From: CAIXLI01 sp964587125
Lineage (GTDB): Bacteria > Pseudomonadota > Alphaproteobacteria > UBA9219
Length of the DNA stretch: 64,000 nt
Direction: 5' to 3'
Assembly: GCA_964587125.1 (NCBI GenBank)
Contig: CAZPKC010000002.1
Location: 101,216-165,215, forward strand
This document shows, in pieces, positions 17,775-26,391 of the stretch. Positions within the stretch are counted from its first letter, which is position 1. Each line of letters opens with the position of its first letter. The notes under the pieces are model-generated. The model did not search any database. It worked only from the letters and a program-made list of their open reading frames with translations, and had not been told where the DNA came from. The position numbers and the translations under genes were made by a program.

Positions 17775-18477
17775 AAAAATCGTCGTTCTGACCGGCGCGG
17801 GAATATCGGCGGAATCAGGCGTGCCTGTTTTTCGCGGGCCCGACGGGCTTTGGCACGGCAGGCGCGTGCAAGACGTCGCGACGCACGAAGCTTTATGCCG
17901 CGATCCGTGGGGCGTGAACGCTTTTTTCAACGGGCTGCGCCGTTTTGTGAAAAGCGTCGAACCCAATCCGGCGCACCGCGCGCTCAAAAAACTGGAAGAC
18001 GTTTATCAAAAGGACCTTCTCGTCGTCACGCAAAACGTCGATCCCCTGCACAAGCGCGCGGGCAGCAAAAATCTTCTGCCGATGCACGGCGAATTACAAA
18101 GCATTCTTTGCGATGCATGCGGGCAGAGGGTTCCGTTTTTGGAGGATGCGCTGGAAGAAACGCGATGTCTTTCGTGCAATCAATCCGGCGTTTTGCGTCC
18201 CGATATCGTTCTGTTTAACGAAATGCCCTATTTCATGGACGAAATTTACGCCGCGCTTGTTTCTTGCGATCTTTTTATCGCCGTAGGAACGTCGGGCTTC
18301 GTTTATCCTGCCGCGGGCTTCGTCGATATTGCCGCGCATGCAGGAGCGTACGCCATCGAGGTCAATCTTGCCGAAACGCAGCGGTCTCCGGCTTTTCACG
18401 AAAAACGCACGGGGATGGCGGGAAAAGTTCTTCCCCTTCTCGTCGATGAACTGATCGAAACCCGAGCTCAGGGCTAA
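17758..18477 (+). CDS. Sirtuin, NAD-dependent protein deacylase
   Basis: A 239-residue bacterial sirtuin close to CobB in layout. It has the NAD-binding motifs GAGISAESGVPVFRG (13-27) and TQNVDPLHKRAGS (91-103), catalytic His110 in MHGEL, and zinc ligands Cys118, Cys121, Cys137 and Cys140. In CobB and human SIRT5 a Tyr-x-x-Arg pair binds succinyl-lysine; here the aligned segment AFFNGLRR has Phe57 and Leu60. Desuccinylase activity is therefore doubtful and deacetylase activity more likely. The start is a GTG inside the glycosylase gene. Confidence 0.9.
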   Translation: MLPKFKKIVVLTGAGISAESGVPVFRGPDGLWHGRRVQDVATHEALCRDPWGVNAFFNGLRRFVKSVEPNPAHRALKKLEDVYQKDLLVVTQNVDPLHKRAGSKNLLPMHGELQSILCDACGQRVPFLEDALEETRCLSCNQSGVLRPDIVLFNEMPYFMDEIYAALVSCDLFIAVGTSGFVYPAAGFVDIAAHAGAYAIEVNLAETQRSPAFHEKRTGMAGKVLPLLVDELIETRAQG

Positions 18478-19766
18478 CCTTTGCCGATATTTCTTCCCCT
18501 TAAAGACGCGCTGGCAGAGGCTATTGCCCCGACGTAACGCTCGATAGCGGGGGATTCGATCTTCTGCGCCCGTTCCCAATCGAGCATGTAGTCGCGAGTC
18601 AAAGGCAACGTCTCAAGCTGCTTGGTCAACTGAAGCTGGAAGACCATGATATTTCCAAGGCGGAATCCCGCTTCGCAGCTCGTGAAATAAAACTCCCATT
18701 TCCGGTACAAAGTTTCGCCGAATAGCGCGACGACCTCGTTGCGCCTTGCCCGAAGCCGTTCGGTCCACCGCTTCAGGGTTTCGGCATAATGCAAACGCAG
18801 AATCTCCACGTCTGTGACAAAAAGCCCGGAACGATCCACGGAGTCCATGACTTCCGACAATGTCGGTAAATCGGCCCCCGGAAAGATATGTTTGCGGATG
18901 AAAGAATTGATAGGCTTCGGCTCGCCGTACCTGCCTATGGAATGGATGAGGCATACGCCGTCTTCGGCCAAGAGGCGTTGAACTTGCGCGAAAAATTCGT
19001 CGTAATTTTTCTTGCCGACGTGTTCGAACATGCCGACCGAAACGATGCGGTCGTACAAAGCCGTTTCTTGCCGGTAATCGCGCAAGTCGAAAGAACAGCG
19101 CTTGCCTAGACCCGCGGCCAGAACGCGCTCATTGCTGATTTTATACTGGTGCGTGCTCAGGGTGATGCCTTTGACGCGGCAACCGGTCTCGGCGGCCAGA
19201 TAAAGGCCGAGGCCGCCCCATCCCGAACCGATGTCGAGAACTTTCAATCCCGAACGGTTCAACCCGAGCTTTGAAGCGATGTGCCGTTTTTTGTCTTCTT
19301 GCGCCTTTTCGAGGCTGTTGCCCATATCCGTAAAATAGGCGCATGAATACTGGCGATCGCGGTCGAGAAAGAAAGTATAGAGTTCGTCGGGCATATCGTA
19401 ATGGAACGCGACGTTGCGCCACGATCGCGGAATCGGATTCCATTGCGCCAGCCGGATAAAGTAGCGGTAGAGATGTTCGCGCCAATGGAAAGGCGATTTG
19501 TCGCCGGTTTCCATATAATTCGAAAGCAGGAGATGAATGAAACCGTAAAGATCGCCCTCTTCGATCGTCAGCAATCCGTTCATGTAGGCTTCGCCGATTT
19601 TTAAATCGGGGTTCAAGCCGAGCGACCATTCAAGAATCCTGCGATGCAATTTCACGACAATACGCGGCGGTGCTCCATCCCCGAATGTGCGCGTCTTGCC
19701 GTTGGCCGCGATTAGCGTCAGAGAACCTTTATGAACGACGGACCGAAGAAGACATTGGAACAACAT
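18474..19766 (-). CDS. Cyclopropane-fatty-acyl-phospholipid synthase family methyltransferase
   Basis: Uses SAM to methylenate cis double bonds of phospholipid acyl chains at the inner membrane. The 430-residue protein has the substrate-side N-terminal domain (GLNPDLKIGEAYMNGLLTIEEGDL) and the catalytic Cys block RQYSCAYFTD. The SAM motif VLDIGSGWGGLGLYLA, then VSVGMFEHVGKKNYDEFF and the C-terminal YYRKWEFYF-like region (here LYRKWEFYFTSCEAGFR) complete it. I chose the ATG at 19766 because it has GGAGG upstream and matches the family N-terminus; an ATG at 19919 would add 51 residues. The 3' end overlaps the sirtuin gene on the opposite strand by 4 nt. Confidence 0.88.
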   Translation of the reverse strand: MLFQCLLRSVVHKGSLTLIAANGKTRTFGDGAPPRIVVKLHRRILEWSLGLNPDLKIGEAYMNGLLTIEEGDLYGFIHLLLSNYMETGDKSPFHWREHLYRYFIRLAQWNPIPRSWRNVAFHYDMPDELYTFFLDRDRQYSCAYFTDMGNSLEKAQEDKKRHIASKLGLNRSGLKVLDIGSGWGGLGLYLAAETGCRVKGITLSTHQYKISNERVLAAGLGKRCSFDLRDYRQETALYDRIVSVGMFEHVGKKNYDEFFAQVQRLLAEDGVCLIHSIGRYGEPKPINSFIRKHIFPGADLPTLSEVMDSVDRSGLFVTDVEILRLHYAETLKRWTERLRARRNEVVALFGETLYRKWEFYFTSCEAGFRLGNIMVFQLQLTKQLETLPLTRDYMLDWERAQKIESPAIERYVGAIASASASLRGRNIGKG

Positions 19767-19961
19767 GGCTGCCTCCGACACCGGAAAACTTAGCAAAAAA
19801 CGCAAAGGAAGGGGAGTCCAAATTTTGGGCGCGGCGTCGGCCAAAAAATCTTTTGGAATCAGAATATTCCACAGCGGCAAATAAAATGCCGGAGGAAGTG
19901 GTAAGGCGTTCGCGGACATGATAGGCTCGGGAAATAAAACTCTTCGATAAGGGAAAAACAA

Positions 19962-20567
19962 ATGCCTTCCTTGAAACCCCCGCCTAAATCCGAAATTCCC
20001 GTGAGCGCGCTGGACGCGATTTACCGCCGCCGCGCCGTGCGCGATTATGCGCCCGGGAAAATCGGCAAAGCCGTTATCGAGGAACTGCTCGATGCCGCCG
20101 TTCATGCGCCAACCGCGATGCATCTGGAGCCGTGGTCTTTCGTTATCGTTCAAGACAAGGCTTTGCTGAACCATTTGTCGAACGGCGTCAAAAATTTGAT
20201 ACGCCGCGAGCTTGAAGGTTCACATACGCATAGAGCCCAACATGAGCTTGAGCTTGTCAACAACGCCGATTTCAACGTTTTTTATAACGCCGAAACGCTC
20301 GTCGTCATCTGCGGCAAAGGCGATACCCCGTATATCGCCGGGGATTGCTGGCTGGCCGCGGAAAATCTGATGCTTGCCGCGTGCGCGAAGGGCCTCGGCA
20401 CATGTCCCATCGGTTTTGCGATCCCTGCGCTCAATACGCCGGAGTGGAAAGCCGAATTGAAAATCCCTCCGGAAGCGACCGCCGTCGCGGCGATCATCGT
20501 CGGCGCGCCCGCTGGCGAAACGCCGCCCTCGCCCCGCAAACTGCCGGAGATTCTTGCATGGAAATAA
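19962..20567 (+). CDS. Nitroreductase family flavoprotein
   Basis: A 201-residue FMN-dependent oxidoreductase. The N-terminal AIYRRRAVRDYAPGKIGKAVIEELLDAAVHAPTAMHLEPWSFVIVQ is the classic FMN-binding region, and CAKGLGTCPIGF lies in the second half. The substrate cannot be told from sequence. It is divergent from the CFA-synthase-like gene and overlaps the MFS transporter gene by 10 nt, suggesting co-transcription. Confidence 0.9.
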   Translation: MPSLKPPPKSEIPVSALDAIYRRRAVRDYAPGKIGKAVIEELLDAAVHAPTAMHLEPWSFVIVQDKALLNHLSNGVKNLIRRELEGSHTHRAQHELELVNNADFNVFYNAETLVVICGKGDTPYIAGDCWLAAENLMLAACAKGLGTCPIGFAIPALNTPEWKAELKIPPEATAVAAIIVGAPAGETPPSPRKLPEILAWK

Positions 20568-21766
20568 CGCCAGCCCCTGCGTCAAAAATGCGCTTGCCTC
20601 GGGCCGTTTGGGCTCTCGGCTTCGTCAGTCTTTTGATGGACGTTTCCTCGGAACTTATCCATAGCCTCTTGCCCGTTTTCGTCGTGACGACGCTCGGAGC
20701 TTCGACGCTGTCGCTGGGTTTCCTCGAAGGATTTGCCGAAGGAACGGCCGCGATATCCAAAATGTTTTCAGGCGTTTTGAGCGACTGGCTCGGTAAACGC
20801 AAGGCGCTCGCCGTTATCGGATACGGATTGTCCGCGATCACAAAACCGTTGTTTCCCTTGGCGCAACATCTCGAACTTATTTTTACGGCGCGCATCGTAG
20901 ACCGGCTCGGCAAGGGCATTCGAGGATCGCCGCGCGACGCCTTGCTTGGCGAGATAACGCCGTTCGAACTGCGGGGCGCGGCCTATGGACTTCGGGAATC
21001 GCTCGATACCGTCGGCGCTTTCGTAGGCCCCGGCTTGGCGATCGTTCTGATGTTCGTTTTCGCGGGCGATATCCGCTCGGTGTATTGGTTTGCCGTTTTG
21101 CCCGCTTTCCTTTGCGTCGCCCTTCTCATTTTCGGCGTGCAGGAACCCGAACGCAAAAACGACGGGAAAATCGCAAAATTCGCCATCAATAAAAACGAAC
21201 TGGCGAAACTCGGCGGTGCTTATTGGGGCGTCGTCTTTGTCGGCGGCGTTTTAACTCTGGCCCGTTTCAGCGAGGCGTTTCTTATTCTGCGCGCTCAAAA
21301 CGCCGGACTGCATCCTGCGTGGGTTCCGCTGGTTATGGTGGTGATGAGCGTCGTTTATGCGCTTGCCGCTTATCCCGCCGGAGTTTTATCGGATCGCATG
21401 GAGAGGCGTTTTATTTTGATGATCGGCACGGGAGCCCTCGTTCTCGCCGACGTTATTCTGGCATACGCGGCAAACATTTGGGGCGTCATGATCGGCATCG
21501 GTTTCTGGGGGCTGCATCTGGGGCTTTCTCAGGGGCTTCTGACGACGCTTGTCGCCGACACGACGCCCGAAGAAATACGCGGCACCGCGTTCGGCTTGTT
21601 TAATTTCATCAGCGGATTCGTCCTGTTGGCGGCAAGCGCGCTGGCGGGATATTTATGGGAAGTCGGCGGTCCCAAAGCGACGTTCCTCGCGGGTGCCGTC
21701 TTCACGTCGCTGGCTTTTGCCGGAATGTTGGTCGTTTACGCCAAAAGGCAAAAAACAGTGCGTTAG
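20558..21766 (+). CDS. MFS transporter
   Basis: A 402-residue major facilitator with 12 predicted helices. The N-terminus RAVWALGFVSLLMDVSSELIHSLLPVF and the loop GKGIRGSPRDALLGEITP, a variant of the cytoplasmic 2-3 loop region, mark a drug/proton-type subfamily. The second half carries the repeat GVLSDRMERRF. Start ATG at 20558 with GGAG upstream, inside the end of the nitroreductase gene. The substrate is unknown. Confidence 0.88.
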   Translation: MEITPAPASKMRLPRAVWALGFVSLLMDVSSELIHSLLPVFVVTTLGASTLSLGFLEGFAEGTAAISKMFSGVLSDWLGKRKALAVIGYGLSAITKPLFPLAQHLELIFTARIVDRLGKGIRGSPRDALLGEITPFELRGAAYGLRESLDTVGAFVGPGLAIVLMFVFAGDIRSVYWFAVLPAFLCVALLIFGVQEPERKNDGKIAKFAINKNELAKLGGAYWGVVFVGGVLTLARFSEAFLILRAQNAGLHPAWVPLVMVVMSVVYALAAYPAGVLSDRMERRFILMIGTGALVLADVILAYAANIWGVMIGIGFWGLHLGLSQGLLTTLVADTTPEEIRGTAFGLFNFISGFVLLAASALAGYLWEVGGPKATFLAGAVFTSLAFAGMLVVYAKRQKTVR

Positions 21767-21775
21767 GCTCAAACC

Positions 21776-22054
21776 TCAAGAATGTGCGAAGGGCTTATCG
21801 GTAAAGAGCCAATCTTTGAGTTCTTTCGCGAATCTGGAATCTTTCCGCCGGATCCATTCCACAAGCATCGACGCATGTTCTTTTTCCTCGTCGCGATTGT
21901 GCGCCAAGAGAGCTTTGAGCTCCTTGTCCTTGCAGAGCGCGACCCGTTGGTTATACGAGTCGGTGGCCTCAATTTCCTCTTTCAAAGATTCGAGAGCGCG
22001 ATGCATGTCGCAAGTTTCATCGGGCAAATCGGCGGAGGGTTCTTGGTACGGCAT
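21776..22054 (-). CDS. Encapsulated-ferritin-like protein (EncFtn), no shell gene nearby
   Basis: A 92-residue helical protein matching EncFtn, the half-ferritin that oxidises iron inside encapsulin shells. The first helix EEIEATDSYNQR keeps the Glu residues and Tyr of the ferroxidase and entry sites, but the entry-site Trp is Ser. The second helix LAHNRDEEKEHASM keeps the Glu and His ligands. It ends at KPFAHS with no C-terminal shell-targeting tail, and no encapsulin gene lies in the window. Start ATG at 22054 with GGAG upstream; an ATG at 22066 is possible. It is last in an ABC-exporter operon. Confidence 0.82.
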   Translation of the reverse strand: MPYQEPSADLPDETCDMHRALESLKEEIEATDSYNQRVALCKDKELKALLAHNRDEEKEHASMLVEWIRRKDSRFAKELKDWLFTDKPFAHS

Positions 22055-22110
22055 TTGATGCTCCATGAGTGCGCGGGAAAACGGCGAAACAATACCACGA
22101 TGTGAGATGG

Positions 22111-23253
22111 TTAATCCAGCGTTTTGCGGTAAAACTTCATTGCCAGCGCCGTGACGAGAAACATAAAGATAAACAAAGGCCATAGATGCGGCCAGATTTC
22201 GACAAAATCCCCGCCTTTTAAAAGGATGCTTCGCACGATGCGCATGAAATAGGTGACCGGCAACATACTTCCGATGACTTGCGCCCATTTGGGCATTCCG
22301 AGGAACGGAAACATATATCCTGACAAAAGAATGGACGGCAGCAAAATCATGAAGGACATCTGCATCGCCTGCATTTGGCTTTGGCAACCCGCGGATATCG
22401 TAAACCCGAGCGCGAGATTGCAGGTGATAAAAACGAATAACGCCGCCGCAAGAAGGCCAAGGCTTCCGAGAATAGGCACGTCGAACAAATACTTCGCCGC
22501 GCCGACGATGATGAACGCTTGAACGTAGCCGATCGCGACATAGGGCAGAATTTTGCCGGCCATCACTTCGATCGGCTTGACGGGCATGGATAAAAGATTT
22601 TCCATCGTTCCGCGTTCGCGTTCGCGCGTGAGGGCCAACGCCGTCATCATGACGCCCGTCATCGTCAAGACAATACCCATGAGGCCGGGCACGATATTAT
22701 AGCGCGAAAAACCTTCTGGGTTGTAGAGGCGATGAACCTGAACCTGAAAAGGCTCGTCGGCGCCTTGCAGATGAGCCAACGCCCCGTGAAAATCCTGCTT
22801 GACGATTTGATCGACGATGCCCGCCACGGCGCTTAAGGCGTTTGCGGAAGCGGTGGGATCCGTCGCGTCGGCCTCGATCAGAAGAGCCGGCTTTTCGCCG
22901 CGGACGATGTCGCGTTCAAAATTTTCGGGAATCGTTATGACGAACTGCTCTTGTCCTTGTTGGAGCAAAAGCCTTGCCTCGGCTTCGGAATCCGTTTCTT
23001 TGTCGATCAGGAAATATTCGGAATTCTTGAGGCCCGCGATGATGCTGCGCGAAAAAAGGCTATGATCCTGTGCGAGAACGGCCGTGGGTAAATTTTTTGG
23101 GTCCGTATTGATGGCGTATCCGAACAGAAGCAACTGCATAATCGGGACGAGAAGCATCGTGGCGAAAGTCGCGCGGTCCCTTCGGAGCTGCGTAAGCTCC
23201 TTGATCATCATGGCCCACGTGCGCCGCAGGGAGGGAAAAAACAAAGAACGCAT
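22111..23253 (-). CDS. ABC-2 type exporter permease (YbhR/YhhJ-like)
   Basis: A 380-residue permease. The N-terminal helix is preceded by MIKELTQLRRDRATFATMLLVPIMQLLLFGYAI, the signature of this group. A large periplasmic domain follows (about 50-180), then five C-terminal helices with LTRERERGTMENLLSMPVKPIEVMAGK. With the ATPase and HlyD protein upstream it forms an exporter like E. coli YbhFSR-YbhG. The substrate is unknown; drugs or cations are possible. Confidence 0.9.
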   Translation of the reverse strand: MRSLFFPSLRRTWAMMIKELTQLRRDRATFATMLLVPIMQLLLFGYAINTDPKNLPTAVLAQDHSLFSRSIIAGLKNSEYFLIDKETDSEAEARLLLQQGQEQFVITIPENFERDIVRGEKPALLIEADATDPTASANALSAVAGIVDQIVKQDFHGALAHLQGADEPFQVQVHRLYNPEGFSRYNIVPGLMGIVLTMTGVMMTALALTRERERGTMENLLSMPVKPIEVMAGKILPYVAIGYVQAFIIVGAAKYLFDVPILGSLGLLAAALFVFITCNLALGFTISAGCQSQMQAMQMSFMILLPSILLSGYMFPFLGMPKWAQVIGSMLPVTYFMRIVRSILLKGGDFVEIWPHLWPLFIFMFLVTALAMKFYRKTLD

Positions 23254-23256
23254 AAA

Positions 23257-24183
23257 TTAGCCCTCCTTCGGCAAACGGGCTGTAAAATGGATGAAAGCGT
23301 CTTCCAAAGTCGTTGCGGCTTCGGCCCAAGTGTATCCGGACATGGCGCGATAGGGGGCGATCGCGTTTTTCAAAGCAACGGCATCGGGGCCGCTGATGTG
23401 CAGCGTTTCTCCGAAAAGGCCCGTCGTCGTTACGGCGGGATTGTACCGTAAGTCGTCCATCAACGCCGTCAAATCGGAACCTTGCACCGTCCACGTGGAA
23501 AGGCCCGCGCTGGCGATGACTTCCTCGACGGTTCCTTCCGTAATCAAATGGCCGTAGGCGATGTAGATAATGGCGTGGCAACGCTCGGCTTCGTCCATGT
23601 AATGCGTGCTGACCAAAACGGTGAGGCCTTTGGCCGCCAGCTCGTGAATCTGGTCCCAGAATTCCCGCCGCGCCTGCGGATCGACGCCGGCAGTCGGTTC
23701 GTCGAGAAGAAGAAGTTCCGGCTCATGTAAAATGCAGGCGGCCAGCGCGAGGCGTTGCTTCCAGCCGCCAGAAAGGCTTCCGGCCAATTGCCCGGCACGA
23801 TCCGTCAGATTCAGGTTTTCTAGCGCATGGCGCACGCGTTCTTTCGGACGGTCAAGGGAAAACATCTCAGCGACGAACGCCAGATTTTCTTCGATGCTTA
23901 AGTCGTCCCAGAAACTGAATTTCTGGGTCATATAACCCGTGCGGCGCTTGATGTTTTCGGATTCTTTTCTGAGATTGAAGCCGAGGCAGGTTCCTTCCCC
24001 GGCGTCGGGCGTCAGAAGGCCGCAGATCATGCGGATGGTCGTTGTCTTGCCGCTGCCGTTCGGTCCCAGAAACCCGTAAATTTTTCCGCGAGGAACGCGC
24101 AAATCAATCCTATCGACGACCGGTTTTCCGTCATAGATTTTTGTGAGGCCCCTGACATCTATCGCGTAAGCGGCTGCCGTCAT
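23257..24183 (-). CDS. ABC transporter ATP-binding protein
   Basis: A 308-residue ATPase of the DRA/ABC-2 type. It has Walker A GPNGSGKTT, the Q-loop region YMTQKFSFWDDLSIEENL, signature SLSGGWKQRLALAA, Walker B LLLLDEPTAGVDP and the switch His in VSTHYMDEAE. There is a single nucleotide-binding domain plus a C-terminal regulatory region. It overlaps the HlyD gene by 4 nt (ATGA) and is 3 bp from the permease gene. Confidence 0.94.
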   Translation of the reverse strand: MTAAAYAIDVRGLTKIYDGKPVVDRIDLRVPRGKIYGFLGPNGSGKTTTIRMICGLLTPDAGEGTCLGFNLRKESENIKRRTGYMTQKFSFWDDLSIEENLAFVAEMFSLDRPKERVRHALENLNLTDRAGQLAGSLSGGWKQRLALAACILHEPELLLLDEPTAGVDPQARREFWDQIHELAAKGLTVLVSTHYMDEAERCHAIIYIAYGHLITEGTVEEVIASAGLSTWTVQGSDLTALMDDLRYNPAVTTTGLFGETLHISGPDAVALKNAIAPYRAMSGYTWAEAATTLEDAFIHFTARLPKEG

Positions 24184-24968
24184 TGGGCGTCCCGCTCGAT
24201 ATCGACGGGAAGGCCCGGCCTCAGATCCGGGGTGAAGCTCTCTGGCAACGCTTCGACGCGGAAAACAAGCTTATCCCGCGACCCGACGCTGTAAATGACG
24301 GGAGGCGTGTACTCGCTTTGCGAGGCGATATAGTTGATAACGGCCTTCATCTGTTTTTTGCATCCGTCGCAGCGAAGGGTCACGAGGCTTCCAAACGGAA
24401 AAAGGGGAAGTTTTGCTTGGGGAACGAAAAAACGAACTCTTATGTTTTCCGGAGGCAAGAAGCTCACGACGGGCGTTCCCGCAGCGATGTATTCGCCCGG
24501 ATTGAAATAGGTGTCTTCGATATACCCGGCGCCCGGAGCCTTGGGCGCGCTTTCGGCGATTTGTTTTTGCGTCTGCACCGTTTTTTGCTGCGCGATTTGC
24601 ACGGCGGCTTCCGCCGTTTCGAAGGCGGCCTTTCGCGAGTCGTAATCGGATTTGCTGATGGAATTTGACGCCAATTGCCGCGTCGCGCGGTCGAATTCGC
24701 TGCTTGCGTCTTCGAGGGATGCGTTGGCTTGGGCCACTTCCGATTCGGCGGAAACGAGCGTTGCGTTAAGATTTGTTTGATCCAGAGCGAACAAATCGTC
24801 GCCCGCTTTGACTTGCTGTCCTCTTGAGACGGAAAGGGTTTGCAAAAGACCGGAAGTTGTCGGCGCAATATAGAGATATTCACCCTCGACATAGCCGTTA
24901 AACGTTTCGGCCTCGGGCTTGCATCCAAGGGCGAGCATCAAAAGAGGCAGGAGGAAAAAACGTTTCAT
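24180..24968 (-). CDS. HlyD/RND-type periplasmic adaptor lipoprotein
   Basis: A 262-residue membrane-fusion protein linking the ABC exporter to the outer envelope. A lipoprotein signal (LLMLALGC) is followed by the half-motif of the lipoyl-like domain GYVEGEYLYIAPTTSGLLQTLSVSRGQQVKAGDDLFALD and a coiled-coil hairpin (about 75-140). Two cysteines (CDGCKK) near residue 195 are unusual and could bind metal. Start ATG at 24968 with AAGAGA upstream; the longer frame to 25097 lacks a site. It is the first gene of the exporter operon. Confidence 0.9.
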   Translation of the reverse strand: MKRFFLLPLLMLALGCKPEAETFNGYVEGEYLYIAPTTSGLLQTLSVSRGQQVKAGDDLFALDQTNLNATLVSAESEVAQANASLEDASSEFDRATRQLASNSISKSDYDSRKAAFETAEAAVQIAQQKTVQTQKQIAESAPKAPGAGYIEDTYFNPGEYIAAGTPVVSFLPPENIRVRFFVPQAKLPLFPFGSLVTLRCDGCKKQMKAVINYIASQSEYTPPVIYSVGSRDKLVFRVEALPESFTPDLRPGLPVDIERDAQ

Positions 24969-25180
24969 GATTTTCTCTTGGAAGAATCTTAATCCTGCAT
25001 AAATCTTGCATACTTTGGGCTCCAAGCCAAAGTTTTTACTTCGTTTTTTAGCCGCGATCATTACGCGCCGCCCAAATTTGATAAACGTCAAATACAAGGG
25101 TTTGAAAATCAGGGTTTAATCGCCACCTATATTGTTCAATAGAGCTAAACCCCTTTTCAAAACCTGCAAAAAGGTGCGTT

Positions 25181-25678
25181 ATGAACAGGCGTCTTTTCCT
25201 GAAAGGCATGTTGGGCGGCGCTTGCGCTTTAGTCTGTTTCAGTTTCAATCCGTTAGAAGGAGTTAGGGCTTCCGAACAAATTGAAAAAATTTCTCGCAGC
25301 GAAGAGGAGTGGAAGCAAATGCTAACCAAAGAACAATTCGACGTGCTGCGCAAGGAAGGCACGGAACCCCCCTTTACAAGCCCGCTTTTGAATGAGCATC
25401 GCGCGGGAAAATTCGTGTGCGCGGGGTGCGGGCTTGAGCTCTTCACATCGCAGCAAAAATACGACAGCGGTACCGGTTGGCCGAGCTTTTTCGACGTCAT
25501 TAAAGGCCATATCGAAACCAAAACAGATCATAAATTAATTGTTCCTCGCACCGAATATCATTGCGCGCGCTGCGGCGGACATCAGGGACACGTATTTAAC
25601 GACGGCCCTGCGCCGACAGGATTACGTTATTGCGATAACGGGGTCGCTCTTAAATTCGTTCCCGATAAAGAAAGCTAA
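25181..25678 (+). CDS. msrB: Exported peptide methionine (R)-S-oxide reductase MsrB
   Basis: Reduces the R-epimer of methionine sulfoxide in proteins. A twin-arginine-like signal (MNRRLFLKGMLGGACALVC) precedes the domain, placing it in the periplasm. Zinc ligands CAGC and CARC, the DSGTGWPSF motif and the catalytic Cys in RYCDNGVALKF are all present. It is first in an operon with msrA and a DipZ-like protein that probably supplies electrons. Confidence 0.95.
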   Translation: MNRRLFLKGMLGGACALVCFSFNPLEGVRASEQIEKISRSEEEWKQMLTKEQFDVLRKEGTEPPFTSPLLNEHRAGKFVCAGCGLELFTSQQKYDSGTGWPSFFDVIKGHIETKTDHKLIVPRTEYHCARCGGHQGHVFNDGPAPTGLRYCDNGVALKFVPDKES

Positions 25679-25708
25679 CGCATGTTAAAAAGCAAAGGAG
25701 GGAAAATC

Positions 25709-26353
25709 ATGGCCGCAATAGTTGGAATGGCATCAATGGCGTGTGGATTTGTAAACGCCAACCCCGTTGCGTTGCCCGATCCCGCGCTCGACGCTTCTTT
25801 GACCCAAACAAAATCGGAAGAGAGCATCGTTTTGGCGGGCGGTTGTTTTTGGGGCGTGCAGGCGGTCTTTCAACATGTGAAGGGCGTCGCGCAAGCGACG
25901 GCGGGTTATGCGGGAGGCGAAGCTTCGACGGCGCATTATGAAATGGTCGGAAGCGGAAAGACGGGCCATGCGGAATCGGTGCGCGTTACCTTCGACCCTT
26001 CGCAAATCACGTTGGGACAAATTTTGAAAGTCTTTTTTTCCGTCGCGCACGATCCCACGCAAGTCGATCGCCAAGGCCCCGATCGAGGCACGCAATACCG
26101 CTCGGCCATTTTTTTCGATACGCCGGAACAAAAGAAAATCGCCGAGGCTTATATCGCCCAGTTGCAAAAAGCGAAAATTTTTCCAAAACAGATTGCAACC
26201 AAGGTTGAACCCTTAAAGAAATTTTACGAAGCCGAGGCCTATCATCAGAATTACGCGCGGGCGCATCCCGACGATCCCTATATTGCGATCAACGATACGC
26301 CGAAAGTCGAGGCGCTGAAAAAAGAGCTTCCCCAGCTTTGCGTGAAGCCATGA
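25709..26353 (+). CDS. msrA: Exported peptide methionine (S)-S-oxide reductase MsrA
   Basis: Reduces the S-epimer of methionine sulfoxide. The catalytic motif GCFWG has Cys46. YAGGEASTAHYEMVGSGKTGHAESVRVTFDP and the C-terminal YEAEAYHQNY are standard. A signal peptide ending near VNANP indicates a periplasmic enzyme. I chose the ATG at 25709 because AAAGGAGGG lies six bases upstream; the ATG at 25682 adds nine residues without a site. It follows msrB by 30 bp. Confidence 0.95.
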   Translation: MAAIVGMASMACGFVNANPVALPDPALDASLTQTKSEESIVLAGGCFWGVQAVFQHVKGVAQATAGYAGGEASTAHYEMVGSGKTGHAESVRVTFDPSQITLGQILKVFFSVAHDPTQVDRQGPDRGTQYRSAIFFDTPEQKKIAEAYIAQLQKAKIFPKQIATKVEPLKKFYEAEAYHQNYARAHPDDPYIAINDTPKVEALKKELPQLCVKP

Positions 26354-26391
26354 TTTCGTCATTCCGGAACGCGATAAGGAGGAAATGAAGC

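Noticed and set aside
21776..22387. Longer 203-codon form of the EncFtn gene
   Set aside because: The extra N-terminal part overlaps the ABC permease gene in another frame; the ATG at 22054 has its own ribosome site and gives the normal family length.
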